Of a stretch of DNA of 57,414 nucleotides, positions 1 to 7,887 are shown piece by piece. The stretch's first letter is position 1. Each line of letters begins with the position of its first letter. The position numbers and the translations under genes were made by a program. The stretch is from Bacillota bacterium (GTDB lineage: Bacteria; Bacillota; Clostridia; Peptostreptococcales; Anaerovoracaceae). The DNA is taken from the NCBI GenBank assembly GCA_017394515.1, contig JAFPXY010000006.1:1-57414 (forward strand), in the 5' to 3' direction. Under the pieces are notes generated by a model, which made no database searches, was not told the DNA's origin, and worked only from the letters and a program-made list of their open reading frames with translations.

Positions 1-313
1 TAGGCCGTCATGCAAAAAACTCGCACGGCCTAAATCCTTGTTTCCATAATCCTAGGCCGTCATTTGTTTTTTGCAGACTAAGGATCTTACTGCAATTTCA
101 GGCCGCGTTTTGCTTTTCCCATTCAAAAAACTCCCTTTAATTGATTTTTACTGTGCGAAACAATCCTAAAGAGAGTTTTTTCTCTTATGTTGACAATTTA
201 CCTTTTAAAGCTGCCTTCAGATCCCACGGCCTTACACCTTGATTTCAGCACTTTAGGCCGTCACCAAAAAAATCCACACGGCCCACTTACGATTTATTGT
301 CCTTTTAGGCCGT
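1..313. repeat. Dispersed non-coding repeat element with alternating TAGGCCGT/ACGGCCTA motifs (left copy)
   Basis: No coding sequence is seen here. TAGGCCGT lies at 1, 53, 254 and 306, and its inverse ACGGCC(T/C) at 25, 226 and 278. Start-to-start spacings are 24 and 28 in the first group and 28, 24, 28 in the second. Adjacent motifs are inverted, so neighbouring pairs can form competing hairpins with A-rich or T-rich loops. About 165 bp of core separates the two groups. Bases 1-236 recur at 57179-57414 in the same orientation, ungapped, with about 11 substitutions. The right copy has one more ACGGCCTA at 57151, so the left copy is probably cut by the window edge. Whether it acts as DNA or RNA is unknown. 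Confidence 0.85.
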
Positions 314-380
314 ACCTAGGATAAAACTCTTAATTAAGGTAGCATATCAATGAGACAGCCCCTTTTGTATAATCCATGTT
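314..380. other. Short AT-rich gap between repeat element and first gene
   Basis: It holds a perfect 10-bp palindrome, CTTAATTAAG, at 329-338, and the sequence TGAGACAGCCCC, which is the inverse of the first arm of the terminator hairpin near 57097. No full terminator for the minus-strand gene ending at 381 can be drawn. Confidence 0.4.
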
Positions 381-1382
381 TTATTCTACCTTAGGCCCAC
401 GTCCGAAAAAGCCACGACGTGCGGGCTCATCGTCTTTGTACTTACTCTTCTTTGCCTTCTGTTTGGCGGGCTTCGTTTCATCCCTTTCAGGCGATTTCCC
501 CAGCGAGCTTAAATATCTCTTCAGTACGCTTTCCTTCTTGTCAGACTTTCTGGCAAGTTCAGGATCGATGTTGCCTTCGTTTTCCTTAAGATATACCGGG
601 TCCTCATAATATACCAGCATCCGCGCCATGTCGAGCATCATCTTGCCGCATTTCCTGCAAAGATATCCTCTGGCATTATCGTCAGCAGACACTCCCGTCA
701 GATGCTCTGAAAGACTAAACTTATTGCTGTATCTATTTCTCAGCGGGTAAACGCCTTCCGGGAGACCAAATTCATTGGTCGATCCCACAAGCGATATGTT
801 TTCTGTCCAGTATGCTGACTGTGACTGTGCTCCATAAAGATAGCCCATCTCCATCACACCTCCACAGAATGGACATTCCTTATCCAGTCCGTAAACTGCC
901 GCCCTGAGTCTTAATGAGAAATTCTCGGGTTTGTCATAATAAAAGAATACTGTATCAGCTTTCTTGTAATTATCTTTTACAGCGTTTTCAAAACACTCTC
1001 TGACCACTTCGGGTACATACACCTTACCTGTAAGATCCGGGTATTGCTCATTAAATGCTCCGAATATCTCAGCCCCCTCCTCATCGCCTATAATGAAATC
1101 CATGGCGCTTTCTCCAAGATGTTCTATCAAACCGGCGATTTCAGCGGCTGTATCCACCGGATCATTGCTGACGGTCTTGCCCTCCTGCATGCCGTATTCC
1201 ATCCACATCACGTTATATGCAGGTCCGTCCGAACTGTAATATCCCAGCTCAGATGCCGTATTGTGTTTGAAGTACTCAAACTCACCTGAAGATTTCAGGA
1301 TGATGATTCTTTTTCTGTTTTTGACATCTTCTGAAAATTCGTGATAGTAGACCAGCCTGTCCTTATAAATAAAACTTCCCAT
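381..1382 (-). CDS. Hypothetical protein with two Cys-x-x-Cys pairs
   Basis: A 333-residue soluble protein of no recognised family. Two Cys pairs are visible, CPFCGG near residue 170 and CRKCGK near residue 243, spaced like the two knuckles of a zinc ribbon but about 70 residues apart. Between and before them is mixed alpha/beta sequence with many aromatic residues. The last 50 residues are charged and Lys/Arg-rich, probably disordered. There is no signal peptide or membrane segment. It lies 44 bp downstream of the HD-domain gene on the same strand, so the two may be co-transcribed. Metal binding is an inference from the Cys pairs only. Confidence 0.6.
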   Translation of the reverse strand: MGSFIYKDRLVYYHEFSEDVKNRKRIIILKSSGEFEYFKHNTASELGYYSSDGPAYNVMWMEYGMQEGKTVSNDPVDTAAEIAGLIEHLGESAMDFIIGDEEGAEIFGAFNEQYPDLTGKVYVPEVVRECFENAVKDNYKKADTVFFYYDKPENFSLRLRAAVYGLDKECPFCGGVMEMGYLYGAQSQSAYWTENISLVGSTNEFGLPEGVYPLRNRYSNKFSLSEHLTGVSADDNARGYLCRKCGKMMLDMARMLVYYEDPVYLKENEGNIDPELARKSDKKESVLKRYLSSLGKSPERDETKPAKQKAKKSKYKDDEPARRGFFGRGPKVE

Positions 1383-1426
1383 ATCTCAAAACTTCCCCTT
1401 TTTTAAATATATATCAGGACGGATCA

Positions 1427-1993
1427 TTACTCCGCCTCTTCTACGGGCTCTTCGCAAGTTTTCATAGCTTCGAGAGTCTCGTTCAAGAGCTCGTCCAGCT
1501 CCCAGCCCAGCATTTCGGCACCGCGCTTGATGACTTCGCGGTCACAGCCGGCTGCGAATCTTTTGTCCTTGAATTTCTTCTTGAGGGACTTGAGTTCCAT
1601 GTCCTGAACAGACTTGGAAGGTCTCATGAGAGCAGCTGCTCCGATAAGTCCGGTGAGTTCGTCGCAGGCGAAAAGCACTTTCTCCATTTCGCGGGTAGGC
1701 TCCACGTCGCAGCATTCGCCGTAGCCGTGGGAGCAGATGGCGTGGATCATGTCTTCAGGCACGCCGCCTTCTCTTAAGAGCTCCGGAGCTTTGATGCAGT
1801 GCTCCTCGGGCCACATTTCGAAGTCGATGTCGTGGAGGAGGCCGACTATTGCCCAGTATTCCTCTTCATCGGCATAGCCCAGCTTTTTAGCAAAATACCT
1901 CATGGCGCCTTCTACCATTCTTCCGTGGTGAAGATGGAAGTCGTCCTTGTTATACTTCTTCAGTAATTCGTATGCTTCGTCTCTTGTAATCAT
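1427..1993 (-). CDS. HD-domain hydrolase-like protein
   Basis: A 188-residue protein with the HD-superfamily pattern: a His near residue 22-23 (HHGRMVEGA), the HD pair in GLLHDIDFE near residues 52-56, a His in ICSHGYGE and a later Asp in CDELTG. Such proteins bind divalent metal and usually cleave phosphoester bonds of nucleotides; the substrate here cannot be named. The length matches the single-domain predicted hydrolases common in Firmicutes. An AAAGGC ribosome binding site precedes the ATG at 1993. The tail is acidic. It may share a transcript with the Cys-pair gene 44 bp downstream. Confidence 0.75.
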   Translation of the reverse strand: MITRDEAYELLKKYNKDDFHLHHGRMVEGAMRYFAKKLGYADEEEYWAIVGLLHDIDFEMWPEEHCIKAPELLREGGVPEDMIHAICSHGYGECCDVEPTREMEKVLFACDELTGLIGAAALMRPSKSVQDMELKSLKKKFKDKRFAAGCDREVIKRGAEMLGWELDELLNETLEAMKTCEEPVEEAE

Positions 1994-2031
1994 GATCTTG
2001 CCTTTCTTTTGATTTTATAAATTATGACTAA

Positions 2032-2074
2032 ACGCCAACGACCCCTACAAAGATTTCGTAAGGATCCCTGGCGT
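2032..2074 (-). terminator. Possible terminator after the EamA transporter gene
   Basis: An imperfect long hairpin pairs GCCA at the left with TGGC at the right and continues inward with mismatches. On the minus strand it is followed by only a short T run, so it is a weak candidate. Confidence 0.3.
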
Positions 2075-2105
2075 ACTTATTCTTATTTATCCATTCCCCG
2101 AAAGA

Positions 2106-2990
2106 TCAGTTGGTGGTTTGGGTCTTTTCGGGCAGGTTGGAGATTACTACCGCAGCGAACATTATGATGCAGCCGAAGATCTCTCTCGTTGTCATGCTCT
2201 CGCCCAGGATCACCGCTCCTGCCAGAACTCCGAACACGGATTCCAAGCAAAGGATCAGCGCTGCAATGGTCGGTGTAGCTTCCTTCTGGCCCAGCACCTG
2301 GAAGGTGTAGGCGATGCCGCAGCTGATAACGCCGGCGTACAGGATGGGGAACCAGGCTGTCATGATGTTGGACAGGCTTACGGGGCTCTCAAAGATGAAC
2401 ATGCAAATGATTCCCAGAAGCCCTGAGAAAAGGAACTGGATGCAGGAGAGCTTGATTCCGTCAATCCTATCGATGAAGTTGTCCACGGAAACCATCTGAG
2501 CTGCGAAGGCAACTGCGCAAAGAATTACCAGCGTGTCGCCGATCTGGATGCTGAAAGATGCATCCGTCATGCACAGCAGGTAAAGGCCGATGACATCCAG
2601 CACTACGCAGAGCCACACCAGGGGGCGGGTCTTTTTCTTATGGACTATGAGTGACAGGATCGGGCAGAATACCACGTAAAGGGTCGTGATGAAAGCTGCC
2701 TTGCCGGCGGTGGTGTAAGCCAGACCGAACTGCTGAAGGGAGGCTGCTACGAAGAGGAAAAATCCGCAGACGATGCCGCCTATGAGTTCTTGTTTGGTGA
2801 ATACCGGCTGTGTCTTATCCTCTCGGTTTTTGAAAACCAGGGGAAGCAGTACCAATCCGCCTATGAAGGTACGGATGCCGTTGAAGGTGAAGGAGCCGAT
2901 GGCTCCGCCGCTTTTTTGTGCTACAAAGGCGGTACCCCAGATAAAGGCTGCTATGAATAGCAGTAAGTTGGCTTTCATTTTCTTTGACAT
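2106..2990 (-). CDS. EamA/DMT-family transporter
   Basis: A 294-residue hydrophobic protein with about ten membrane segments arranged as two five-helix halves, typical of the drug/metabolite transporter superfamily. The N-terminal half begins LLLFIAAFIWGTAFVAQKSG, the EamA signature of one WG near the end of helix 1; the second half carries GVISCGIAYTFQVLGQKEA and a Glu in CLESVFG. Members export amino acids, nucleobases or other small metabolites across the cytoplasmic membrane. It starts 20 bp after the PucR-type regulator gene on the same strand, so it is probably the target or partner of that regulator. AAGGAG lies before the ATG. The substrate is unknown. Confidence 0.88.
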   Translation of the reverse strand: MSKKMKANLLLFIAAFIWGTAFVAQKSGGAIGSFTFNGIRTFIGGLVLLPLVFKNREDKTQPVFTKQELIGGIVCGFFLFVAASLQQFGLAYTTAGKAAFITTLYVVFCPILSLIVHKKKTRPLVWLCVVLDVIGLYLLCMTDASFSIQIGDTLVILCAVAFAAQMVSVDNFIDRIDGIKLSCIQFLFSGLLGIICMFIFESPVSLSNIMTAWFPILYAGVISCGIAYTFQVLGQKEATPTIAALILCLESVFGVLAGAVILGESMTTREIFGCIIMFAAVVISNLPEKTQTTN

Positions 2991-3010
2991 GGTGTTCTCT
3001 CCTTATCAGA

Positions 3011-4189
3011 TCAATTAGCTGTCTTGTGTTCTCCTTCCAAAAGGAGCACTCTGACCGCCAGATTCAGACTTTCCCTAAAGCTCTCCTCAGAAGAGCCGGG
3101 TTCTATCATATCGTGTATTTTCTTTATGCGATACCTTACGGTATTTTTATGGCAATATAGCTTTTCGGAAGTGCGGTTCAGGTCGCAGCCTGAAAGCACG
3201 TAGGCTACCGCGGTCTCCATGAGGCTGCCGTCCTCATCGTCTTCCATGATCGGCTTCAGATAATCGTGAGCATTGGCCACCAGAGTCTTGGATTCCATCT
3301 CGGGAGCGATCAATCGGTAAATACCGATCTCTCCATATCCTCTGGCGTGGTCGTCCTCGATCTGGCAGACCCTTAAAGCCCAGTAGGCTTCCTTCACCGC
3401 CTGGGCGAAGCCCGTCTCTCGCCTTAAGACACGGCTCATGCCCCAGTAAACGTTTCCTTCAGGAAGGCCTGATGCGATAAATACGTCTCTCATGAGGACT
3501 TCCATGTCTCCGCCCTCATCCCTGCTCAGTACCAGGAAGCCTCCCTGTCTGAACCTTACGAGGGCTACTCTGTCGCCGAACCTGGAATTCAAGGCGATTC
3601 TCCTGGAGTACCTTATAATGTGCTCCCTGTCGAACTCCTCCTCATGTCCCTTGACCGGTGCAAAACACATTACCTCCACGTTTTTTCTCATGGCTGGAAG
3701 TATGCGATTTCTCAGGCGTTCCGCGTCCTTGTTGCTGAGCTCATCCACGATGAGCGCTTCCAGAGCTCCCTCTATCTCCGACTCCGTCATGTCCTGCCCT
3801 ACTTCTTTTTTGATGGCTAGAACTATATCCTCGAAGAAGGCGTCATCTGTGATCTCAAAGATCGGGAAGTCGTGTTCTTCAGAGTATTCGATGACCTCCG
3901 ACGGCAGTTTTTTGAAAAAGATGGGCTTGTAGCAAAGGCATGTGACGCCCATTCCATCCAGCTGCTTCACCGCGTCCAATATGAGCTCAGGTTTGTGTCT
4001 GGCGAACATGAGGCTCGTGATGCCCACGCTGTGTCCGTAGAACATCTCCTCTCTGGTGAACTCAATGCCATCGGCAAATTCGAAGTCTATGATCTCCGTG
4101 GCATCCACGTATTTATCAAGGCCACCGGAGCCCGATATGAGCTTGAAGCCCGAAAGCTCCGGCAGTTTCATTATATCTCTCAGTTTCAA
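3011..4189 (-). CDS. PucR-family transcriptional regulator
   Basis: A 392-residue regulator with the standard PucR plan: an N-terminal PucR ligand-sensing domain (about residues 5-130, beginning KLRDIMKLPEL), a middle CdaR-like GGDEF-related region, and a C-terminal helix-turn-helix of the HTH_30 type (about residues 325-385, with LNRTSEKLYCHKNTVRYRI). The start is a TTG at 4189, supported by GGGGA just upstream and because PucR domains normally begin at this residue. Family members control purine, GABA or amino acid catabolism. Here the gene leads the EamA transporter gene by 20 bp. A perfect palindrome over its likely -10 box suggests autoregulation. Confidence 0.88.
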   Translation of the reverse strand: MKLRDIMKLPELSGFKLISGSGGLDKYVDATEIIDFEFADGIEFTREEMFYGHSVGITSLMFARHKPELILDAVKQLDGMGVTCLCYKPIFFKKLPSEVIEYSEEHDFPIFEITDDAFFEDIVLAIKKEVGQDMTESEIEGALEALIVDELSNKDAERLRNRILPAMRKNVEVMCFAPVKGHEEEFDREHIIRYSRRIALNSRFGDRVALVRFRQGGFLVLSRDEGGDMEVLMRDVFIASGLPEGNVYWGMSRVLRRETGFAQAVKEAYWALRVCQIEDDHARGYGEIGIYRLIAPEMESKTLVANAHDYLKPIMEDDEDGSLMETAVAYVLSGCDLNRTSEKLYCHKNTVRYRIKKIHDMIEPGSSEESFRESLNLAVRVLLLEGEHKTAN

Positions 4190-4273
4190 GATCAGTTCCC
4201 CTTTGGTACCTTAAGTATATAGCAACTTGGAGTCGCCCGCATTATCGCGGCATCTAAATATCGAAGGCTTCTT

Positions 4274-4310
4274 TTGTACAATTGTACAACAAAACCATAA
4301 ATACTTGCAA
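4274..4310 (-). promoter_or_regulatory. Promoter and palindromic operator of the PucR-type gene
   Basis: On the minus strand, TTGCAA (4305-4310) and TACAAT (4281-4286) are 18 bp apart. A perfect 16-bp palindrome, TTGTACAATTGTACAA, spans 4274-4289 and covers the -10 box. A bound regulator there would block transcription. The leader to the TTG start is about 80 nt. Confidence 0.55.
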
Positions 4311-4347
4311 CTATATCTCGAAATATCTATCGTTTTTTTGTTCTAAC

Positions 4348-5013
4348 TTACTGTGACTCTCTCCAAACTTTGCCTTTAGCGGACTCGCAGGTCAGGGCTT
4401 CATAGCTAGCAGGTTCACCGTTTTCGAAGTATACGATGTAACCCAGGCCAACCACCGGGACCCAGTCCCAGAAGGTCTCTCTCTCGCCGGGGAACCAGTT
4501 CATCATGGTCGCCGAGATGCTTCCTCCATGGCAGACCATGACGGAGCAGGCATCGCGCCCGCTATGCCTGTGGGCCAGCTCCTGCATCCTGTGGTAGCCA
4601 ATGAGTTCCTTGTTTCCTCGCTTGATGCGCTCCATGTAATCGTTCATGCACTCGCCGCCGGGGAAGGTAAATGTTCCGTTGGCATCAGACAGCCACTCCG
4701 CTGCCCCTTCCTTCTTGGAAAGTTCATCGAAGGTCTGGCACTCCCACTCACCGAAGTTTATTTCTTTCATATCCGGAATCACCGTATGAGGCACGTCTCC
4801 AAAGAGCGCGTGAAGGGTCTGGGTGGTTCTCACGAAACCCGTGGTGTAATATTTTGTGTCCTCGGGAAGTTCAGGGTAAGCCCCTTCCTTCTTGTACTGC
4901 TCCAGCTGCTCATAGCCCTCCTGGACTATGGGCAGATCTGCCCATCCGTAGTACCATCTCCTCTGGATGCCCTCGGTAATTCCATGTCTAATAAGTAAAA
5001 TGTATGATTTCAT
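4348..5013 (-). CDS. cobC: Histidine phosphatase, probable alpha-ribazole phosphatase (CobC-like)
   Basis: A 221-residue member of the phosphoglycerate mutase-like histidine phosphatase family. The N-terminal LIRHGITEG holds the phospho-accepting His; the second catalytic His is in VMVCHGGSI near residue 163; a catalytic Glu candidate is in EINFGEWECQ. In cobalamin synthesis CobC removes the 5'-phosphate from alpha-ribazole phosphate or from the late cobamide phosphate. The family is broad, so the assignment rests mainly on position: it is the last gene of the cobT-cobU-cobS operon, and its ATG overlaps the stop codon of the gene before it (TAATG). Confidence 0.75.
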   Translation of the reverse strand: MKSYILLIRHGITEGIQRRWYYGWADLPIVQEGYEQLEQYKKEGAYPELPEDTKYYTTGFVRTTQTLHALFGDVPHTVIPDMKEINFGEWECQTFDELSKKEGAAEWLSDANGTFTFPGGECMNDYMERIKRGNKELIGYHRMQELAHRHSGRDACSVMVCHGGSISATMMNWFPGERETFWDWVPVVGLGYIVYFENGEPASYEALTCESAKGKVWRESQ

Positions 5014-5393
5014 TATTTTAATCTTTTTCCTATTCCCGCGAATACTCTGGTCACCGCGATGGCTTCCTGAGCCAGGTACGTGGTGGTCCTGCCGACAGCC
5101 TCTCTGAAGGCTCTGTCGTCCTTATCCATGGGCACCAGTCCGCAGCTGATCTCGTTCACGATCATGACGGATTTAGCCCATCTGCTCTTTCTGGCAGACA
5201 GATATTTCAAAGGGTCGCGGCCGTTGGCCAGGCAGGCCCAGACCAAATCTTCTACGTTGTTTATGATGGCTGCTCCGTCAGGCATTTCTACCTTGTCTCT
5301 GGAGCAGGTGTACATGTCTTTCCTTGAAAGATTGAATTTTTCGCACGCGTAATCAACTTTTCCCTGATACGCTCCGCCTATCAAAAGTACCAT
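5013..5393 (-). CDS. Truncated, degenerate CobU-like protein
   Basis: A 126-residue relative of adenosylcobinamide kinase/guanylyltransferase, which is usually about 170-180 residues. The C-terminal half fits well: NEISCGLVPMDKDDRAFREA, then GRTTTYLAQEA and VFAGIGKRLK, matching the usual NE-G-G-VP segment, the R-F-R-G-R segment and the final aGlP-LK. The N-terminus has a P-loop-like GGAYQGK, but no Ser or Thr follows the Lys. The segment with the guanylyl-accepting His and the R-x3-R region is missing. It lies between cobS and the CobC-like gene and overlaps the latter by one base. It may be a structural partner of the full CobU, which has lost exactly this C-terminal motif. Confidence 0.7.
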   Translation of the reverse strand: MVLLIGGAYQGKVDYACEKFNLSRKDMYTCSRDKVEMPDGAAIINNVEDLVWACLANGRDPLKYLSARKSRWAKSVMIVNEISCGLVPMDKDDRAFREAVGRTTTYLAQEAIAVTRVFAGIGKRLK

Positions 5394-5405
5394 TGTTCCT
5401 CCTGA

Positions 5406-6173
5406 TCATCCAAAATATATAGCTAAACTTACAATTCCCATGAGTTCGCCCCAGAGGATGCCGTATCCGGCGATGTCGCCGTTCATGCCCTGAAGCTCAT
5501 TCTTTGCAAAAAATATCGATACCAAAGTGCCTAAGATGCAAGCCGAGACCGTCATCAATAGGTAATTGAAATCCTTTCCCATAACAACTGCTGCCAGAAT
5601 GATCCAGAAAACCAGCTGGATAAGCAGGAAGGCTTCAGCCTTCTTATCCCTCTTCATCTCCTGATATTGGCTGGTGTCCATGGGCTTTAAGGTCATCATC
5701 ATAAGGCCGCTCATGGCTCTCGGCACGATCATGATGAGCACCGCCCTCGTAAGGGCCGTAAAGCTTTCCAGATAGTAGGCCGCCGATGACAAAACTCCGA
5801 ATTCCACCAGCACCAGAAAGATAAAGCTCACTATGGCAAAGGTGCCGCAGCGGCTGTCCTTAAGGATGGCGCGCTTCTTTTCAAGGGTTCCCCTGGACAT
5901 GACCGCGTCGTTCACGTCCATATAGCCGTCCACATGCATGAAGCCTGAAAGGACGAAGGGAAGCCAGGTGGCTATAGCCCCGAAGGCCGTGGCCGGGAAG
6001 GATATTAAGTTAAGTCCTGCCATTAAGGCCGCCCAGATGATGCCCATGACGGCTCCCACCGTGGGAAGCCAGGCCAGCATGTAGGGTCGAGCCTCTTCAT
6101 CCCATTTTTTGGGCCCCGGAATGTAGCAAAACATCCCCCAGCTCATACAGAAGCCCGTGAGTAGCTTTTTCAT
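5406..6173 (-). CDS. cobS: Adenosylcobinamide-GDP ribazoletransferase (cobalamin synthase)
   Basis: A 255-residue integral membrane protein of the CobS family. It joins adenosylcobinamide-GDP with alpha-ribazole or its phosphate to give adenosylcobalamin or its phosphate, at the cytoplasmic membrane. The family signature is clear near residues 78-115: GFMHVDGYMDVNDAVMS followed by LKDSRCGTFAIV, which holds the metal-binding Asp residues. About six hydrophobic segments follow. Length is normal. It overlaps cobU by four bases upstream and is followed after 12 bp by the degenerate CobU-like gene. Confidence 0.93.
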   Translation of the reverse strand: MKKLLTGFCMSWGMFCYIPGPKKWDEEARPYMLAWLPTVGAVMGIIWAALMAGLNLISFPATAFGAIATWLPFVLSGFMHVDGYMDVNDAVMSRGTLEKKRAILKDSRCGTFAIVSFIFLVLVEFGVLSSAAYYLESFTALTRAVLIMIVPRAMSGLMMMTLKPMDTSQYQEMKRDKKAEAFLLIQLVFWIILAAVVMGKDFNYLLMTVSACILGTLVSIFFAKNELQGMNGDIAGYGILWGELMGIVSLAIYFG

Positions 6174-6709
6174 TTCTCAGGGACCTCCTTGTAGTCGATG
6201 GGGAAGCCGTAGTAAAGTTCCACCACCCTGTCGCAGGCCTTGGCGAGAGCTCTGTCGATTATGGCCAGACCTCTGATATAGCCGTCGGTCAGTTCATCGT
6301 ACTCCACACCGTCGCCATAGATGTAGTCTGATACGAAGATGAGCCCGTCGTGGGTCTTGGTGAGAGCGCTGAGCCTTTCAGCGATTCTGATGGAAGCCTC
6401 TGCATCCACCTTTCCGTTAGGTCTGAACATCTCGTTTGAGAGAAGGGCCGTCACGGAATCGATCAAGAAAACACCCTCTCTGCCATCTATCTCACGGTCG
6501 ATATCGCGTCCGCATTCGATGGTTTTGAATCCCAGGCCTTGACGATCCCAGCGATGTCTCTCTATTCTGGCTCTGTCTTCCTCGTCATGAGGAATCATGG
6601 TGGCTATATAGTAGAGCGGACATTTGCGCTCCTTAGCCATCTGTACAGCCAAGTTCTGGGCATAGGTGGACTTGCCGTTCTTGGCTCCGCCTGAAATAAA
6701 TACGTTCAT
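6170..6709 (-). CDS. cobU: Adenosylcobinamide kinase/guanylyltransferase with atypical C-terminus
   Basis: A 179-residue CobU. The N-terminal P-loop GGAKNGKS is intact, as is IATMIPHDEEDRARIERHR, which holds the His that is guanylylated in the family. FLIDSVTALLSNEMF supplies the Walker-B-like Asp. After VSDYIYGDG the sequence departs from the usual NE-G-G-VP-x-R-F-R segment: Glu is replaced by Asp-Tyr, and YDELTDGYIRGLAIID follows. The final YGFPIDYKEV resembles the usual ending. It activates cobinamide for CobS. The gene overlaps cobT and cobS by a few bases at each end, so translational coupling is likely. The missing C-terminal motif is present in the short paralogue two genes downstream. 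Confidence 0.85.
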   Translation of the reverse strand: MNVFISGGAKNGKSTYAQNLAVQMAKERKCPLYYIATMIPHDEEDRARIERHRWDRQGLGFKTIECGRDIDREIDGREGVFLIDSVTALLSNEMFRPNGKVDAEASIRIAERLSALTKTHDGLIFVSDYIYGDGVEYDELTDGYIRGLAIIDRALAKACDRVVELYYGFPIDYKEVPEK

Positions 6710-7872
6710 CAGAAGAAATTACCTTCCTTTCTCTGATCCAGATAATCTGCGTCGATGGCTCCTTCTGCGTAGGTGGCCATGCCGTTCATGGTGGCACAGG
6801 CAGTCTCCATTATCTTAAAGGTGATGGGGCATCCCGAACCCTCTCCAAGACGCATTCCCAGATCGAAGATGGGCTTCACTCCAAGGGCTTCCATGGCCAG
6901 CACGTAGCCGGGCTCCTTAGACTTGTGGGAAGCGAACATGTAGTTCACGCACTTGGGCTGGATCCTGGCTGCTGCCAGAGCTGCCACTGCTGAGATATAT
7001 CCGTCTATAACTACGGGAAGCTTGTAATATGCTGCGCCCACGTAGGCTCCGGCCATGGCTGCTATGTCGAATCCTCCGACTTCCTGAAGGATCTTCATGA
7101 CATCCTGGTCCTTGACGCGGGCAACTGCTTCGTCTACGATCTGAAGTTTTTTGTTAAGGCCTTCGTCGGTGAGTCCGCCGCCTCTTCCTACTACGTCGCA
7201 AGCCTTCTTGTCGGTTAGAGCCGCCAGGACACAGGCTGATGTGGTGGTGTTACCGATACCCATCTCGCCTACTCCGAAGACCTGGTAGCCCAGTTCTTTG
7301 AAAGTCTTGGCCGCCTCAACACCTGTAAGAAATGCTTTAGTAAACTGTTCTTCGGTCATGGCCGGGCCCTTGGCCAGATTGGCTGTGCCCCTTCCGAGCC
7401 TGCGGTTTACGATCTTCTTCGTAAGGGTCTTCATGCAGGACATGCCGGAATGATCTTCGAAACCAGGACAGGTCATATGGTCTGTGAGCAGGTCCTCAGG
7501 AAGATCCATGGCAACTCCCATATCGCAAACCAGAAGATCGATCCCCCAGTACTTGGCCATGGAGCTCACGCCGGTCAAGCCTCTGGTGAAATTGATTGTC
7601 TGAGAGAAGGTTACGGACTGGGGAGCGGAGGCTACGCCTTCCTCACACACGCCATTATCGGCGCTGAAGATGGCAATGGCCTGCTTCTTCACTTCGTTCT
7701 TGACCTGGCCCGTGATGCCCGCAAGCTGCACCGTCATGGCCTCTAGGTCGCCTAAGGCTCCAGTGGGCTTGGCAAGCTGCTCCTGGCGTGCCTCAGCAGC
7801 TTCGATAGCTTCCTTGTCCAGGTCGCCCTTCTCTTCTATATCATTTAGTATCTTAAGTATTCTGTCATCCAT
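6709..7872 (-). CDS. cobT: Nicotinate-nucleotide--dimethylbenzimidazole phosphoribosyltransferase
   Basis: A 387-residue CobT, slightly longer than the usual 340-360. It transfers phosphoribose from nicotinate mononucleotide to the lower-ligand base to form alpha-ribazole phosphate. Family landmarks are LAKPTGALGDLE near the N-terminus, FSADNGVCEEGVASAPQSVT, GEMGIGNTTTSACVLAAL, GRGGGLTDEG, and the catalytic Glu in MRLGEGSGCP near residue 346. A 30-residue tail ends in acidic and charged residues. It stands at the head of the cobalamin-specific part of the operon, 15 bp after the TIM-barrel gene. AAAGGAAAG precedes the ATG at 7872. Confidence 0.95.
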   Translation of the reverse strand: MDDRILKILNDIEEKGDLDKEAIEAAEARQEQLAKPTGALGDLEAMTVQLAGITGQVKNEVKKQAIAIFSADNGVCEEGVASAPQSVTFSQTINFTRGLTGVSSMAKYWGIDLLVCDMGVAMDLPEDLLTDHMTCPGFEDHSGMSCMKTLTKKIVNRRLGRGTANLAKGPAMTEEQFTKAFLTGVEAAKTFKELGYQVFGVGEMGIGNTTTSACVLAALTDKKACDVVGRGGGLTDEGLNKKLQIVDEAVARVKDQDVMKILQEVGGFDIAAMAGAYVGAAYYKLPVVIDGYISAVAALAAARIQPKCVNYMFASHKSKEPGYVLAMEALGVKPIFDLGMRLGEGSGCPITFKIMETACATMNGMATYAEGAIDADYLDQRKEGNFF

Positions 7873-7887
7873 TATGGTCTTTCCTTT

